Shown here: piece after piece, positions 8,539-16,553 of the stretch
Layout: each line of letters opens with the position of its first letter
How positions within the stretch are numbered: position 1 is the first letter of the stretch
From: Arthrobacter sp. YD4
GTDB taxonomy: Bacteria > Actinomycetota > Actinomycetes > Actinomycetales > Micrococcaceae
Direction of reading: 5' to 3'
Assembly (NCBI RefSeq): GCF_030410515.1
Contig: NZ_JAUHHD010000001.1
Span: 620,001 to 684,000, forward strand
DNA length: 64,000 nucleotides
Program-made: the position numbers and the translations under genes
The notes under the pieces: model-generated
What the model was told of the DNA's origin: nothing
Databases searched by the model: none
The model's input: only the letters and a program-made list of their open reading frames with translations

Positions 8539-8568
8539 TTGACTCACATTTAACCCAGAGGCTAATCT
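8539..8568 (+). promoter_or_regulatory. Sigma-70-type promoter of the 69-residue protein gene
   Basis: TTGACT (8539-8544) and TAATCT (8563-8568) are separated by 18 nt, close to consensus and stronger than most promoters in the window. Transcription would start near 8575, giving a leader of about 70 nt before the ATG at 8646. Confidence 0.65.
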
Positions 8569-8645
8569 CACTTCAGCCGTGGTCCGCACGGTGACACAGC
8601 GGGGTGAAATGGTGCGCAGGGGACGCTCCGGGAGAGGCAGTTCCG

Positions 8646-8855
8646 ATGACCACAGCCAACGAGTGCATTGAGATCCAGGTGGACAGCCGGCGGCTGCTGG
8701 ACGAGCGGCTCAACGACGCGGTCCAGGGCCTGCAGCGGGTGGCCATGCTCACCGGCACCCACGGCATCCTGTTGACCCGCCACAAGCCCGGCCACTACAC
8801 CGCGGCGCTCTCGGACCAGGTCCCCTTCGGCATGACCCGGGAACTGATCCACTAG
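8646..8855 (+). CDS. Small conserved hypothetical protein, 69 residues
   Basis: A 69-residue soluble protein starting MTTANECIEIQVDSRRLLDE, with a helical, charged N-terminal half and a short beta-like segment (GILLTRHKPGHYTAALS). No domain is recognised, although the sequence resembles a short hypothetical protein I associate with Arthrobacter genomes. It has a strong promoter, a GGGAGAGG ribosome site and two strong downstream hairpins, so it is probably a real and well-expressed monocistronic gene. Confidence 0.7.
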   Translation: MTTANECIEIQVDSRRLLDERLNDAVQGLQRVAMLTGTHGILLTRHKPGHYTAALSDQVPFGMTRELIH

Positions 8856-8863
8856 GCCCGCCC

Positions 8864-8895
8864 GACGGCGCAGACCGGAATACCGGCGCGCCGTC
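8864..8895 (+). terminator. Terminator of the 69-residue protein gene
   Basis: GACGGCGC (8864-8871) pairs with GCGCCGTC (8888-8895), and an inner CCGG-aata-CCGG stem extends the hairpin. It starts 9 nt after the stop codon. There is no U-run, as is common in high-GC actinobacteria. Confidence 0.6.
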
Positions 8896-8903
8896 CACAG
8901 ACC

Positions 8904-8944
8904 AGGCCCCGGCCGGCTGAGCCTCGACTCGCCGCCCGGGGCCT
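8904..8944. terminator. Second hairpin, bidirectional terminator before manD 3' end
   Basis: AGGCCCCGG (8904-8912) pairs with CCGGGGCCT (8936-8944). It sits between the ends of two convergent genes and can serve either strand. Confidence 0.5.
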
Positions 8945-9025
8945 TCTGTGCGGTGCCTGCTCCTTCGTGCCCGCCCCTGTGTGACCCAGGGATGCCAGGC
9001 ACCACTCGGTGCCCGGCACTGCCGG

Positions 9026-10255
9026 TCACCAGTCGTGGACGGTCCCGTCGACCAGGCGGTTGTAGGGCAGGTAGGCCTGCTGGTAGGGGTACGCGGCAGC
9101 GGCTTCCTCATTGAATTCAACTCCCAGGCCGGGCTCCTCCCCCGGGTGCAGGTAGCCGTCGGTGAAGGTCATCGACTGTTCGAAGACCTCGTTTGTCGCC
9201 GCCGAGTGTTGCATGTACTCCTGGATGCCGTAATTGTGGATGGCCAGGCCCACGTGCAACTGTGCGGCGAAGCCCACCGGGGAGATGTCCGTGGGGCCGT
9301 GGAAGCCGGACTTGACCTGGTACTGGGCGGCGAAGTCCATCACCTTCTTCAACGGGCTGATGCCGCCGAAGTGGGTGGAGGCGGCCCGCACGTAGTCGAT
9401 CAGCTGTTCCTTGATCAGGGCCTGGAAGTCGTAAACGGTGTTGAAGACCTCGCCGATCGCCAGTGGGGTGGTGGTGTGCTGCCGCACCAGCCGCAGCGCC
9501 TCCTGGTTCTCCGCCGGGGTGCAGTCCTCCAGCCAGAAGAGGTCGTAGGGTTCCAGGGCCTTGCCCAGCTTGGCGGCCTGGATGGGCGTCATGCGGTGGT
9601 GGCCGTCGTGCAGCAGCGGCAGTTCCGGGCCAAACTCGTTCCGGACCGCTTCGAAAACGGTCGGGAGGTGCCGCAGGTAGGCGCGGGTGTCCCAGTCCTC
9701 CTCCTGCGGGAACGCGCCGCGCCCGGCCGGTTCGTAGTCGTACCGCTCGCCCGAGGCCTGGGCCTGCGCGGCCACCCCATAGACGGCCTTGATCCCGGGG
9801 ACCGCGGTCTGGATCCGGATGGACTTGTAGCCCAGCTCCAGGTGTTCGCGGACCGAGTCGAACAGGGAGGGCAGGTCCGAGCCCGAGGCGTGGCCGTAGG
9901 CGCGGAGCCCGTTGCGGGAGGCGCCACCGAGCAGCTGGTAGACGGGCATCCCGGCGAGCTTGCCCTTGATGTCCCAGAGCGCCATGTCGACGGCCGCGAT
10001 CGCGGCCATGGTAACCGGGCCGCGGCGCCAGTAGGAGCTGCGGTAGAGGAACTGCCAGGTGTCCTCGATCCGGTGCGGGTCCTTGCCGATCAGCAGCTGG
10101 GCGACGTGTTCCTTCAAGTACGCGGCGACGGCCAGTTCGCGGCCGTTGAGGGTGGCGTCCCCGATGCCGGTCACCCCGTCCTCCGTGGTGATCCGGAGGG
10201 TCACGAAGTTCCGGGACGGGCTGGTGACGAAGACGTCGGCGGCAATGATTTTCAT
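9026..10255 (-). CDS. manD: D-mannonate dehydratase (RspA/ManD type, enolase superfamily)
   Basis: A 409-residue enolase-superfamily enzyme, the usual length for ManD/RspA. It opens [20 protein letters not shown] and has [16 protein letters not shown]. Metal ligands are in [23 protein letters not shown] and [12 protein letters not shown]. The catalytic histidine is in [12 protein letters not shown]. The IQEYMQHS block is also typical. It converts D-mannonate to 2-keto-3-deoxygluconate. Some RspA-type members are slow or have other sugar-acid substrates, so the exact acid is inferred. ATG at 10255 is preceded by AAAGGA. It is the last gene of the sugar-acid operon and feeds the kinase and aldolase encoded just upstream. 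Confidence 0.85.
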   Translation of the reverse strand: MKIIAADVFVTSPSRNFVTLRITTEDGVTGIGDATLNGRELAVAAYLKEHVAQLLIGKDPHRIEDTWQFLYRSSYWRRGPVTMAAIAAVDMALWDIKGKLAGMPVYQLLGGASRNGLRAYGHASGSDLPSLFDSVREHLELGYKSIRIQTAVPGIKAVYGVAAQAQASGERYDYEPAGRGAFPQEEDWDTRAYLRHLPTVFEAVRNEFGPELPLLHDGHHRMTPIQAAKLGKALEPYDLFWLEDCTPAENQEALRLVRQHTTTPLAIGEVFNTVYDFQALIKEQLIDYVRAASTHFGGISPLKKVMDFAAQYQVKSGFHGPTDISPVGFAAQLHVGLAIHNYGIQEYMQHSAATNEVFEQSMTFTDGYLHPGEEPGLGVEFNEEAAAAYPYQQAYLPYNRLVDGTVHDW

Positions 10256-10317
10256 GGGTGGAGCGGTCCTTTCGCGGCGGACAGTGACGGCGGACGGTGA
10301 CAAAGGATGAGGGCGCC

Positions 10318-11340
10318 TCAGCGCTGCGTGCCGCCGTCCGGGACGGCGCCCAGCAGGGCCAGTTCGGCGGCGGTGGGCAGTCCCTCGCAGTCGCCGGCGG
10401 AGCTGACGGCGAAGGCGCCGGCCAGGGTGCCGCGGCGCAGGCGTTCGGCGGTGCCGAGGCCCTCGAGCAGGGCCGAGAGGTAGCCGGCGGTGAAGGCGTC
10501 GCCGGCGCCGACGGTGTCGATGCTGGTGACGGGGACGGCGGGGGCCTCCAGGCGCCCTGCGGCGGTGTAGACGCCGGCGCCGGCGGCGCCGCGTTTGACC
10601 ACGACGTCGAGGACGCCTCGGCCCAGCAGTTCCGCGGCCATGGCCGCCTCCCGCTCCGCGCCGGCGCTTTGGGCAGCGGCACCGGCAACCGGAACGGCGG
10701 CGGTGACCCCGGTCCCCCGGCGGTGGCGCTCGCCGCCGTCGGCCACCAGGTCCAGTTCGTCGTCGGAGGCGATCAGCACCGCGGCATGCCGGGCCAGCGG
10801 CGTCAGCACGGCGCGTGCCTCGTCGCGGGACCAGAGCTTGGCGCGGTAGTTCACGTCCAGGGAGACGGCGAGCCCCTCGGCGGCGCCGCGCGCGGCGGCG
10901 TACTCCACGGCCCGGCGCGCGTCCGGGCTGAGGGCCGGGGTGATGCCGGTCAGGTGCAGCGCCCGGGGCGAGGCGGCGAAGGCCCGGTCCACGTCGTGCC
11001 GGTTGAGCGTGGAGCCGGCGGACCCGGCCCGGTAGTAGAACGCCCGGCTGATGTCCGCGGTGCGCCGTTCGAGGAACATCACCCCGGTGCCGCGGGTGTC
11101 CTCCACCCGGTGGCGGACGTCGATGCCCTCGCCGCGCAGGCCGCGCAGGATGAATTCGCCGTGCGGGTCGGCCCCGACGACGCCGGCCCAGGCCACGCGG
11201 TGGCCCAGCCGGGCGACGCCGACCGCCACGTTGGATTCGGCCCCGGCCACGTGCATGCCCAGGCTCCCTCCGGCCGAGAGCGGACCGGCGGAGCGGAGCG
11301 AGACCATGGCCTCACCGAGGGTGAGCAGGTCGACGCTCAC
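10318..11340 (-). CDS. PfkB-family sugar kinase, probable 2-keto-3-deoxygluconate/galactonate kinase
   Basis: A 340-residue ribokinase-fold enzyme. It opens [20 protein letters not shown], has a substrate-binding [17 protein letters not shown] motif, and the C-terminal [16 protein letters not shown] motif with the anion hole and catalytic aspartate. It should phosphorylate 2-keto-3-deoxy acids with ATP to give KDPG or KDPGal. A low-complexity Gly/Ala stretch near residues 200-225 looks like a lineage-specific insertion. The GTG start overlaps the aldolase stop by 4 bp (GTGA), so translation is coupled. Confidence 0.85.
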   Translation of the reverse strand: MSVDLLTLGEAMVSLRSAGPLSAGGSLGMHVAGAESNVAVGVARLGHRVAWAGVVGADPHGEFILRGLRGEGIDVRHRVEDTRGTGVMFLERRTADISRAFYYRAGSAGSTLNRHDVDRAFAASPRALHLTGITPALSPDARRAVEYAAARGAAEGLAVSLDVNYRAKLWSRDEARAVLTPLARHAAVLIASDDELDLVADGGERHRRGTGVTAAVPVAGAAAQSAGAEREAAMAAELLGRGVLDVVVKRGAAGAGVYTAAGRLEAPAVPVTSIDTVGAGDAFTAGYLSALLEGLGTAERLRRGTLAGAFAVSSAGDCEGLPTAAELALLGAVPDGGTQR

Positions 11341-12008
11341 GGCTGACCCGCGGCGTAGCCGGAGGCTAGTTCGACGAATGCGCGGGCGCGTTCCCGGACG
11401 GGTTCGAGGTCCCCGCCGGAGGCGGCGTCGCCAAACAGCGGACCGCCCAGGCCCACGCCCACGGCGCCCGCATCCCAGTAGCTTCCGGCCTCGTTCAGTC
11501 CCACGCCTCCCACCGCGATGAAGGGGATGCCGGGGAACGGGTCGCGGACGGCCTTCAAATAGCCGGGGCCGCCGACGGAGGCGGGGAAGAGTTTCACGGC
11601 CGTGGCACCGCGGTTCATCGCCTCGTAGGACTCGCTGGGGGTGAACGCCCCGGCCAGGACGGGCAGCTCCAGCCGGACCGCTTCCTCGATGGAGGAAGCC
11701 AGCGAGGGGGTCACGATGAACTGTCCGCCGGCCTCGGCAACGTCGGCGACATCGTGGGCGGTCAGGACGGTGCCGGCGCCGACGTAGCAGCCCTCGGTCG
11801 CCGCGGCCCGGACCGCCGCTATGGCGCCCAGGGCGTCGGGGGTGGTGAGGGCGATCTCGACGAAGCGGAAGCCCTCCCCGAGGGCGGCGAGGGCCGCGCG
11901 GGCGGCTGCTCCGCCGTCGTTGCCGCGCACGATGGCGACCAGGCGGGTGGCGCTGATGCCGCCCAGCAGCGCCGCTGAAGTGAGGGTGGTGTTCACGCTT
12001 CCTACCAT
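11337..12008 (-). CDS. KDPG/KDPGal-type aldolase (class I)
   Basis: A 223-residue TIM-barrel aldolase. It has LVAIVRG near the N-terminus, the catalytic-base region RFVEIALTTPDA, GAGTVLTAHDV, the Schiff-base lysine motif AVKLFPASVGG, and the phosphate-binding IPFIAVGGVGL. It cleaves 2-keto-3-deoxy-6-phospho-gluconate or -galactonate to pyruvate and glyceraldehyde-3-phosphate. The ATG at 12008 overlaps the end of dgoD; a GTG at 11996 is an alternative. Between dehydratase and kinase genes, its role in this pathway is clear. Epimer preference cannot be read from sequence. Confidence 0.88.
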   Translation of the reverse strand: MVGSVNTTLTSAALLGGISATRLVAIVRGNDGGAAARAALAALGEGFRFVEIALTTPDALGAIAAVRAAATEGCYVGAGTVLTAHDVADVAEAGGQFIVTPSLASSIEEAVRLELPVLAGAFTPSESYEAMNRGATAVKLFPASVGGPGYLKAVRDPFPGIPFIAVGGVGLNEAGSYWDAGAVGVGLGGPLFGDAASGGDLEPVRERARAFVELASGYAAGQP

Positions 12009-13150
12009 TCTGCGAAGGCGCCGTCGTTGTGGCGCCAGACCGGGCCGCGCCAGGCATGGCCGCGCTTGTCCGCGGCACGGACCACGGCCTCGTCTATCTC
12101 GATGCCGAGGCCCGGGCCGGTGAGCCGCTCGATGTGGCCGTCGACGAACTTCAGCGGCGTCTTGTCCACCACGTAGTCCAGGACCTCGGCGCCCTGGTTG
12201 TAGTGGATGCCGATGCTCTGCTCCTGTATCAGGAAGTTCGGCGTCGCGAACCCCACTTGCAGGCAGGCGGCCAGGGCCAGCGGCCCCAGGGGGCAGTGCG
12301 GGGCCAGCTGGACCTCGTAGATTTCGGCCAGCGAGGCGATCTTGCGCACCTCGGTGATGCCGCCGGCGTGGGAGAGGTCCGGCTGGGCCACGGCGATGCC
12401 GGCCTGCAGGGCGGGCAGGAATTCCTGCCGGCTGTAGAGCCGCTCGCCGGTGGAGACCGGGGTGGTGGTGGAGGCGGTGAACTCCCGCAGCAGGTGCGTG
12501 TTCTCCGGCACCACGGGCTCCTCGAGGAAGAACGGCCGGTAGGGCTCCAGCAGCGGCGCCACCCGGCGGGCGTTGGCCAGGCTGAAGCGGCCGTGGAAGT
12601 CGACGGCGACGTCGCGGTGCTCGCCCAGGACCTCGCGCGCGGCGGCGACCCGGCGGACGACGCCGTCGAGCTCGGCCACGGAGGCGAGCGGGCTCATCCG
12701 TCCGCTGGCGTTCATCTTCACCGCGGTGAGGCCCACCTCCAGCTGCGCGCTGATCTGGTCCGCCACCTCGTTGGGTTCGTCACCGCCCACCCAGCCGTAC
12801 ATCCGGATCCGGTCCCGGACGTGGCCGCCCAGGAGCTGGTGCACGGGGGTGTTGAAGTGCTTGCCTGCGATGTCCCAAAGGGCCTGGTCCAGGCCGGAGA
12901 CGGCGCTGGCCAGGATGGGGCCGCCGCGGTAGAAGGAGCCCTTGGTCATCACCTGCCAGTGGTCCTCGATCCGCAGCGCATCCTGGCCGATCAGGACCTC
13001 GGAGAGCTGGTCCACGGCGGTGCGGACGGTTTCGCTGCGGCCCTCGCAGGTGGCCTCGCCCCAGCCGACGATTCCACTCTCGGTCTCGATCCGGACGAAG
13101 AGCCAGCGCGGCGCGACGAGGAAGGTTTCGATTCTGCTGATGCGTGTCAT
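12002..13150 (-). CDS. dgoD: D-galactonate dehydratase
   Basis: A 382-residue enolase-superfamily enzyme with the length and motifs of DgoD: WLFVRIETESGIVGWGEATC, the metal-ligand positions in AVDFHGRFS, FFLEEPVVPEN and STGERLYSRQEF, then QPDLSHAGGITE, the catalytic histidine region HCPLGPLALAACLQ and NFLIQEQSIGIHYN. It dehydrates D-galactonate to 2-keto-3-deoxygalactonate. The gene begins 6 bp after the permease stop and overlaps the aldolase start by 7 bp. Together with the kinase and aldolase it completes the De Ley-Doudoroff route. Confidence 0.92.
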   Translation of the reverse strand: MTRISRIETFLVAPRWLFVRIETESGIVGWGEATCEGRSETVRTAVDQLSEVLIGQDALRIEDHWQVMTKGSFYRGGPILASAVSGLDQALWDIAGKHFNTPVHQLLGGHVRDRIRMYGWVGGDEPNEVADQISAQLEVGLTAVKMNASGRMSPLASVAELDGVVRRVAAAREVLGEHRDVAVDFHGRFSLANARRVAPLLEPYRPFFLEEPVVPENTHLLREFTASTTTPVSTGERLYSRQEFLPALQAGIAVAQPDLSHAGGITEVRKIASLAEIYEVQLAPHCPLGPLALAACLQVGFATPNFLIQEQSIGIHYNQGAEVLDYVVDKTPLKFVDGHIERLTGPGLGIEIDEAVVRAADKRGHAWRGPVWRHNDGAFAEW

Positions 13151-13156
13151 ACGTGC

Positions 13157-14050
13157 CTAGCCCTTGGTGGCCCCGGCGGTGAGGCCGGAGACGATGTATT
13201 TCTGCGTGAAGAGCGCAATGATCATGATCGGGATGGTGACCACCGTGGCGGCGGCCATCAGTCCGCCCCAGTCGATGCTGGCGTAGGAGACGAAGTCGAA
13301 GATCGCCACCGGCAGGGTCTTGGTCTTCGAGCCGGAGAGCACCAGGGCGAACATGAAGTTGTTCCACGAGAAGATGAAGGACAGGATGCCGGCCGTGGCG
13401 ATACCGGAGACGGAGAGCGGCAGGGTGATCCGGCGGAACGCCCCGATCGGGGTGAGGCCGTCCACCTGCGCGGATTCCTCGAGTTCCAGCGGCAGCGAGT
13501 CGAAGTAGCTCATCATGATGTAGACGATCAGCGGCAGCGCGACGAACATGTGGCTAAGGATCAGCACCTCGAAGCCGCCCACCATCTTCAGGTTGGAGAA
13601 GACGTAGTACCAGGGCACCAGGAGCGAGACGCCGGGGATGACGCGGGCCATCAGGACCACCAGGGCCGAGCGGTGCATGGTGAACCGGCTCATGGCGTAG
13701 GCGGCGGGGACGCCGAGCACCAGGGACAGCGCCGTGGAGACGAAGGCCACCCAGAAGCTGTTGAAGATGAAGATGAAGTAGTTGTTCCGCTGCAGCACGT
13801 TGGCGTAGTTCTCGCCGGTGGGCGTGAAGACGAAGGACTTGGCCGTGTCGTAGATGTCCACGTTGGTCTTGAAGGAGGCCAGCAGCATCCAGATCAGCGG
13901 GGCTATCAGGAAGAGCACGACGGCAATCAGCGCGACGACGCGGAAGACCTTATAGGCGCGGGTGGCCAGCGGCTTGCGGCGGCGGGCGGGACGGGGCGCC
14001 GCGGACGGGGCGGGGACGGTGCCGGCCGGGGTCTGGGTGGGGACGGTCAT
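13157..14050 (-). CDS. Carbohydrate ABC transporter permease (MalG-like)
   Basis: A 297-residue inner-membrane permease with six predicted transmembrane segments. It has the EAA loop (SLPLELEESAQVDGLTPIGA) that contacts the ATPase, and a C-terminal FTQKYIVSGLTAGATKG typical of the MalG/CUT1 subfamily. Preceded by a basic, Pro-rich cytoplasmic leader of about 30 residues. Its ATG overlaps the stop of the other permease (ATGA). No ATPase gene is encoded in the operon, so it probably uses a shared MsmK/UgpC-type ATPase from elsewhere. Confidence 0.9.
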   Translation of the reverse strand: MTVPTQTPAGTVPAPSAAPRPARRRKPLATRAYKVFRVVALIAVVLFLIAPLIWMLLASFKTNVDIYDTAKSFVFTPTGENYANVLQRNNYFIFIFNSFWVAFVSTALSLVLGVPAAYAMSRFTMHRSALVVLMARVIPGVSLLVPWYYVFSNLKMVGGFEVLILSHMFVALPLIVYIMMSYFDSLPLELEESAQVDGLTPIGAFRRITLPLSVSGIATAGILSFIFSWNNFMFALVLSGSKTKTLPVAIFDFVSYASIDWGGLMAAATVVTIPIMIIALFTQKYIVSGLTAGATKG

Positions 14051-15015
14051 TTGCTTACCGCTTTCTTGCGCATGGTCAGCAGCCACATGGTGCCGATGAT
14101 GATCATGAAGAACAGGATCAGCACCGCGGAGGAGAGCCCGTACTGGTTGTAGTCGAAGCTCAGGCCGTAGGCGTAGACGTTCAGGGTCTCCACCTCGTGG
14201 AAGGAGCCGCCGCCCTTGCCCTTGGTGGCGTAGAGGATGTCGAAGGTCTTCAGCGCGTCGATGCCGCGCAGCAGGATGGCGACGATCACGGTCGGCATCA
14301 TCAGCGGCAGGGTAATGAAGAAGAACCGCTGGAAGGAGTTGGCGCCGTCCATCCGGGCGGCCTCGTCGGGTTCGTCCGAGAGCGAAGTCAGGCCGGCGAG
14401 GAGGATCAGCACCACCATGGGCGTCCACTGCCAGATGTCCATGAAGATGGTGGTGCCCAGGGCGGTGTCCTGGCCGGAGAGCCACGGCTGCGGCGGGATG
14501 CCGATCATGCCCAGGAGCTGGTTGACGAAGCCGATGTTGGGGTCGAAGATCAGGCGCCACATCATGCCGACCGCCACGGGGGTGGCCACCAGCGGGAGCA
14601 GGATCGCGACGCGGACCCACTTCTCGCCGCGGAACGGCCGCCAGAGCAGCAGGGCGATGCCCATGCCCAGAACTACTTCGCAGATCAGGGCCACGCCGGT
14701 GAAGGAGAGCGTGCGGCCGACGGCGGGCCAGAACCGTTCGACGTCGGAGAGCACCGCGACGTAGTTGTCCAGGCCGATGAACTCCGACGCCGCGCGGACC
14801 GAGCCCTGCGAGTCGGTCAGGCTCAGGTACAGGGTCCAGGCCAGCGGGAAGATGATCAGGACGCCGACGAAGATCATCGCCGGGGCGGCGAAGAGCCACT
14901 TGCGGTGCCGGTTGGCCCAAGCGGAGAAGCTTCGCTGCGGGCCGGCTGAGCGAGCCGGGCCGCGGCCGGCGGTCCCCGGCGGCGTGTCGCTGCGGGTGGT
15001 GTTCAGAACAGACAT
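14047..15015 (-). CDS. Carbohydrate ABC transporter permease (MalF-like)
   Basis: A 322-residue permease with six transmembrane segments beginning at KWLFAAPAMIFVGVLIIFPL. The EAA loop is SLSDEPDEAARMDGANSFQR. It belongs to the sugar CUT1 family and partners the downstream permease, which it overlaps by 4 bp. It lies 109 bp after the binding-protein gene, a gap that holds a strong hairpin. Confidence 0.9.
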   Translation of the reverse strand: MSVLNTTRSDTPPGTAGRGPARSAGPQRSFSAWANRHRKWLFAAPAMIFVGVLIIFPLAWTLYLSLTDSQGSVRAASEFIGLDNYVAVLSDVERFWPAVGRTLSFTGVALICEVVLGMGIALLLWRPFRGEKWVRVAILLPLVATPVAVGMMWRLIFDPNIGFVNQLLGMIGIPPQPWLSGQDTALGTTIFMDIWQWTPMVVLILLAGLTSLSDEPDEAARMDGANSFQRFFFITLPLMMPTVIVAILLRGIDALKTFDILYATKGKGGGSFHEVETLNVYAYGLSFDYNQYGLSSAVLILFFMIIIGTMWLLTMRKKAVSK

Positions 15016-15082
15016 GGTTCACCTAAGGAGTCAGGGGGTGAAGGTGGGGCCGGCGTTCCGGCCCGGAGTGGAGCGGTCCCCC

Positions 15083-15111
15083 GCGGGACGGCCGGAAACC
15101 GGCCGTCCCGC
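15083..15111 (-). terminator. Strong intercistronic hairpin between binding-protein and permease genes
   Basis: GCGGGACGGCCGG (15083-15095) pairs perfectly with CCGGCCGTCCCGC (15099-15111), with a 3-nt loop. It lies 14 nt after the binding-protein stop. Such hairpins protect the binding-protein mRNA or partly terminate, so that the binding protein exceeds the permeases. Confidence 0.65.
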
Positions 15112-15124
15112 AGAGGAAGGAGCG

Positions 15125-16420
15125 CTACTTCTTTTCGCTGTCCAGGAACTTCTGGAACGCGTCCGACGCCGAGGAGGCCTCGGTGGAGGCATCAGCGCCG
15201 GTGATCGTGGCGACGATCGGGGCACCGACGATTTCGCGGGCCTTGCCGACGGTGACAACCTCGGGACGGTCGTGGCCGACGCCGTTCTTGGCGCTGACGG
15301 CGATCGCGTCCGCGAGGTCCTTCGGGTAGGTGGAGGTGCCGGCCGGGTCGGCCCAGACCGAGGCGCGCGGGCCGGGGACGCCGGCCTTCTGTGCGGCCAG
15401 GGTGCGGTCCTTGCTGGTGGCCCACTGGATGAACTTCCAGGCGTTGTCCTGGTTGCTGGAGGCCTTGTTGATGGCCAGGCCCCACGAGGGGATGTTGTAC
15501 GGCTTGGAACCGGCCGGGCCGGCGGGGAGGGCGGCGAAGCCCACCTTGTCGGCGACCTTGGACTTGGCCGGGTCGGTGGCGTTCTTGTAGAGCGAGTCGG
15601 CCTCGGTGTAGAAGGCGGCCTTGCCCTGGGTGAAGATGGCCATCGCCTCGGGCCAGCTCATGTCGGTGCTGACGTTCTTGGGGCCGGAGTTCTTGATCAG
15701 TCCGCCGTAGAAGGAGTAGGCCTTCTTGGCCGCGTCGCTGCCGATGGCGGACTTGCCGTTGGCGTCGATGAAGTCGCCGCCGAAGCTGTAGAGGAAGCTG
15801 GAGAACTGGGTGACGGCGGCGGACTTGCCGGTGCGGGCCACGAAGCCGGCGGTGTCCGGGTTGGCGGCCGAGATCTTCTGGGCGGCGGCCTGCAGTTCGT
15901 CCATGGTCTTGGGAACCTCGATGCCGGCGGCCTGCAGCAGGTCCTTGCGGTAGTAGAGGACCTCTCGCTCGGTGATGATCGGGACGCCGACCACCTTGCC
16001 GTCGACGGTGGAGGCCTTGACCGGGCCATCCTGGTAGTCCTTCCAGTCCCAGCCGGCGTCGCCGGTGACCTTGGAGGTCAGGTCCGCGAGGTAGCCGTTC
16101 TTGGCGAACGCCTTGCCCTCCTGGAGCGGGCGGTACATCATGACGTCGATTTCGTCGCTGCCGGCATTGAGCTTGACGTTGTACTGGTCGGAGAGCTGGT
16201 CCTCGCCGAGCTGGGTGAGTTCGACCTTGAGGCCGGTGGCCTTCTCGAACTCGGGGATCGCGGCCTTGATGCCGTCGGTCCACACGTGGTTGGCCAGGGT
16301 GACCCGGACGGTGCCGGCTGCCTTGGCATCGCTGCTGCCGCTGCCACCGCCGCAGGCTGTCAGTCCGAGCGAGAGGGCCGCGGCCACCGCCGCGTATTTC
16401 ACCATAGAACGCCGCTTCAT
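15125..16420 (-). CDS. Extracellular solute-binding lipoprotein of a sugar/sugar-acid ABC importer
   Basis: A 431-residue family-1 solute-binding protein. The N-terminus MKRRSMVKYAAVAAALSLGL-TACGGG is a lipoprotein signal peptide with lipobox LTAC and lipid-modified cysteine near residue 23. The body has the family pattern ATGLKVELTQ, VVGVPIITEREVLYYRKDLL and NIPSWGLAINKASSNQDNAW. It is predicted to be anchored outside the cell and to deliver substrate to the two permeases. As first gene of the operon, directly after the regulated promoter, it likely binds galactonate, mannonate or an oligomer containing them. Confidence 0.9.
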   Translation of the reverse strand: MKRRSMVKYAAVAAALSLGLTACGGGSGSSDAKAAGTVRVTLANHVWTDGIKAAIPEFEKATGLKVELTQLGEDQLSDQYNVKLNAGSDEIDVMMYRPLQEGKAFAKNGYLADLTSKVTGDAGWDWKDYQDGPVKASTVDGKVVGVPIITEREVLYYRKDLLQAAGIEVPKTMDELQAAAQKISAANPDTAGFVARTGKSAAVTQFSSFLYSFGGDFIDANGKSAIGSDAAKKAYSFYGGLIKNSGPKNVSTDMSWPEAMAIFTQGKAAFYTEADSLYKNATDPAKSKVADKVGFAALPAGPAGSKPYNIPSWGLAINKASSNQDNAWKFIQWATSKDRTLAAQKAGVPGPRASVWADPAGTSTYPKDLADAIAVSAKNGVGHDRPEVVTVGKAREIVGAPIVATITGADASTEASSASDAFQKFLDSEKK

Positions 16421-16494
16421 TACGACTCCCTTGTCTTCAGGGCCGGACCCGGTCCAGCCGTGCGCGGATGCATCTTTACATCTGCTCTGGAGCG

Positions 16495-16524
16495 ATCCTA
16501 GTGAAATAAAGCAGACTTAAACAA
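16495..16524 (-). promoter_or_regulatory. Promoter of the sugar-acid operon
   Basis: On the minus strand TTGTTT (16524-16519) and TAGGAT (16500-16495) are separated by 18 nt. Transcription should start near 16488, about 68 nt before the binding-protein ATG. A 9-bp half-site (16505-16513) lies inside the spacer, where a bound regulator would block RNA polymerase. Confidence 0.6.
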
Positions 16525-16552
16525 CCCCTTGCGCCCACCCGTATGCTTTATT
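16505..16552. promoter_or_regulatory. Paired operator half-sites for the GntR-family regulator
   Basis: AATAAAGCA (16505-16513) and TGCTTTATT (16544-16552) form a perfect 9-bp inverted repeat, 30 nt apart. The first lies within the operon promoter spacer, the second ends 1 nt before the gntR start codon. This would let the regulator repress both the operon and itself, possibly by looping. A separate palindrome GATGCATC lies at 16467-16474. Confidence 0.55.
16542..16547 (+). promoter_or_regulatory. Possible leaderless -10 box of the gntR gene
   Basis: TATGCT ends 6 nt before the ATG at 16554 and no Shine-Dalgarno sequence is present. It overlaps the second half-site, so regulator binding would cover it. 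Confidence 0.4.
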
Positions 16553-16553
16553 C

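Noticed and set aside
14765..16501. A 578-codon Gly/Val-rich frame opposite the solute-binding protein
   Set aside because: Repetitive antisense reading of the lipoprotein gene, without ribosome site or domains.
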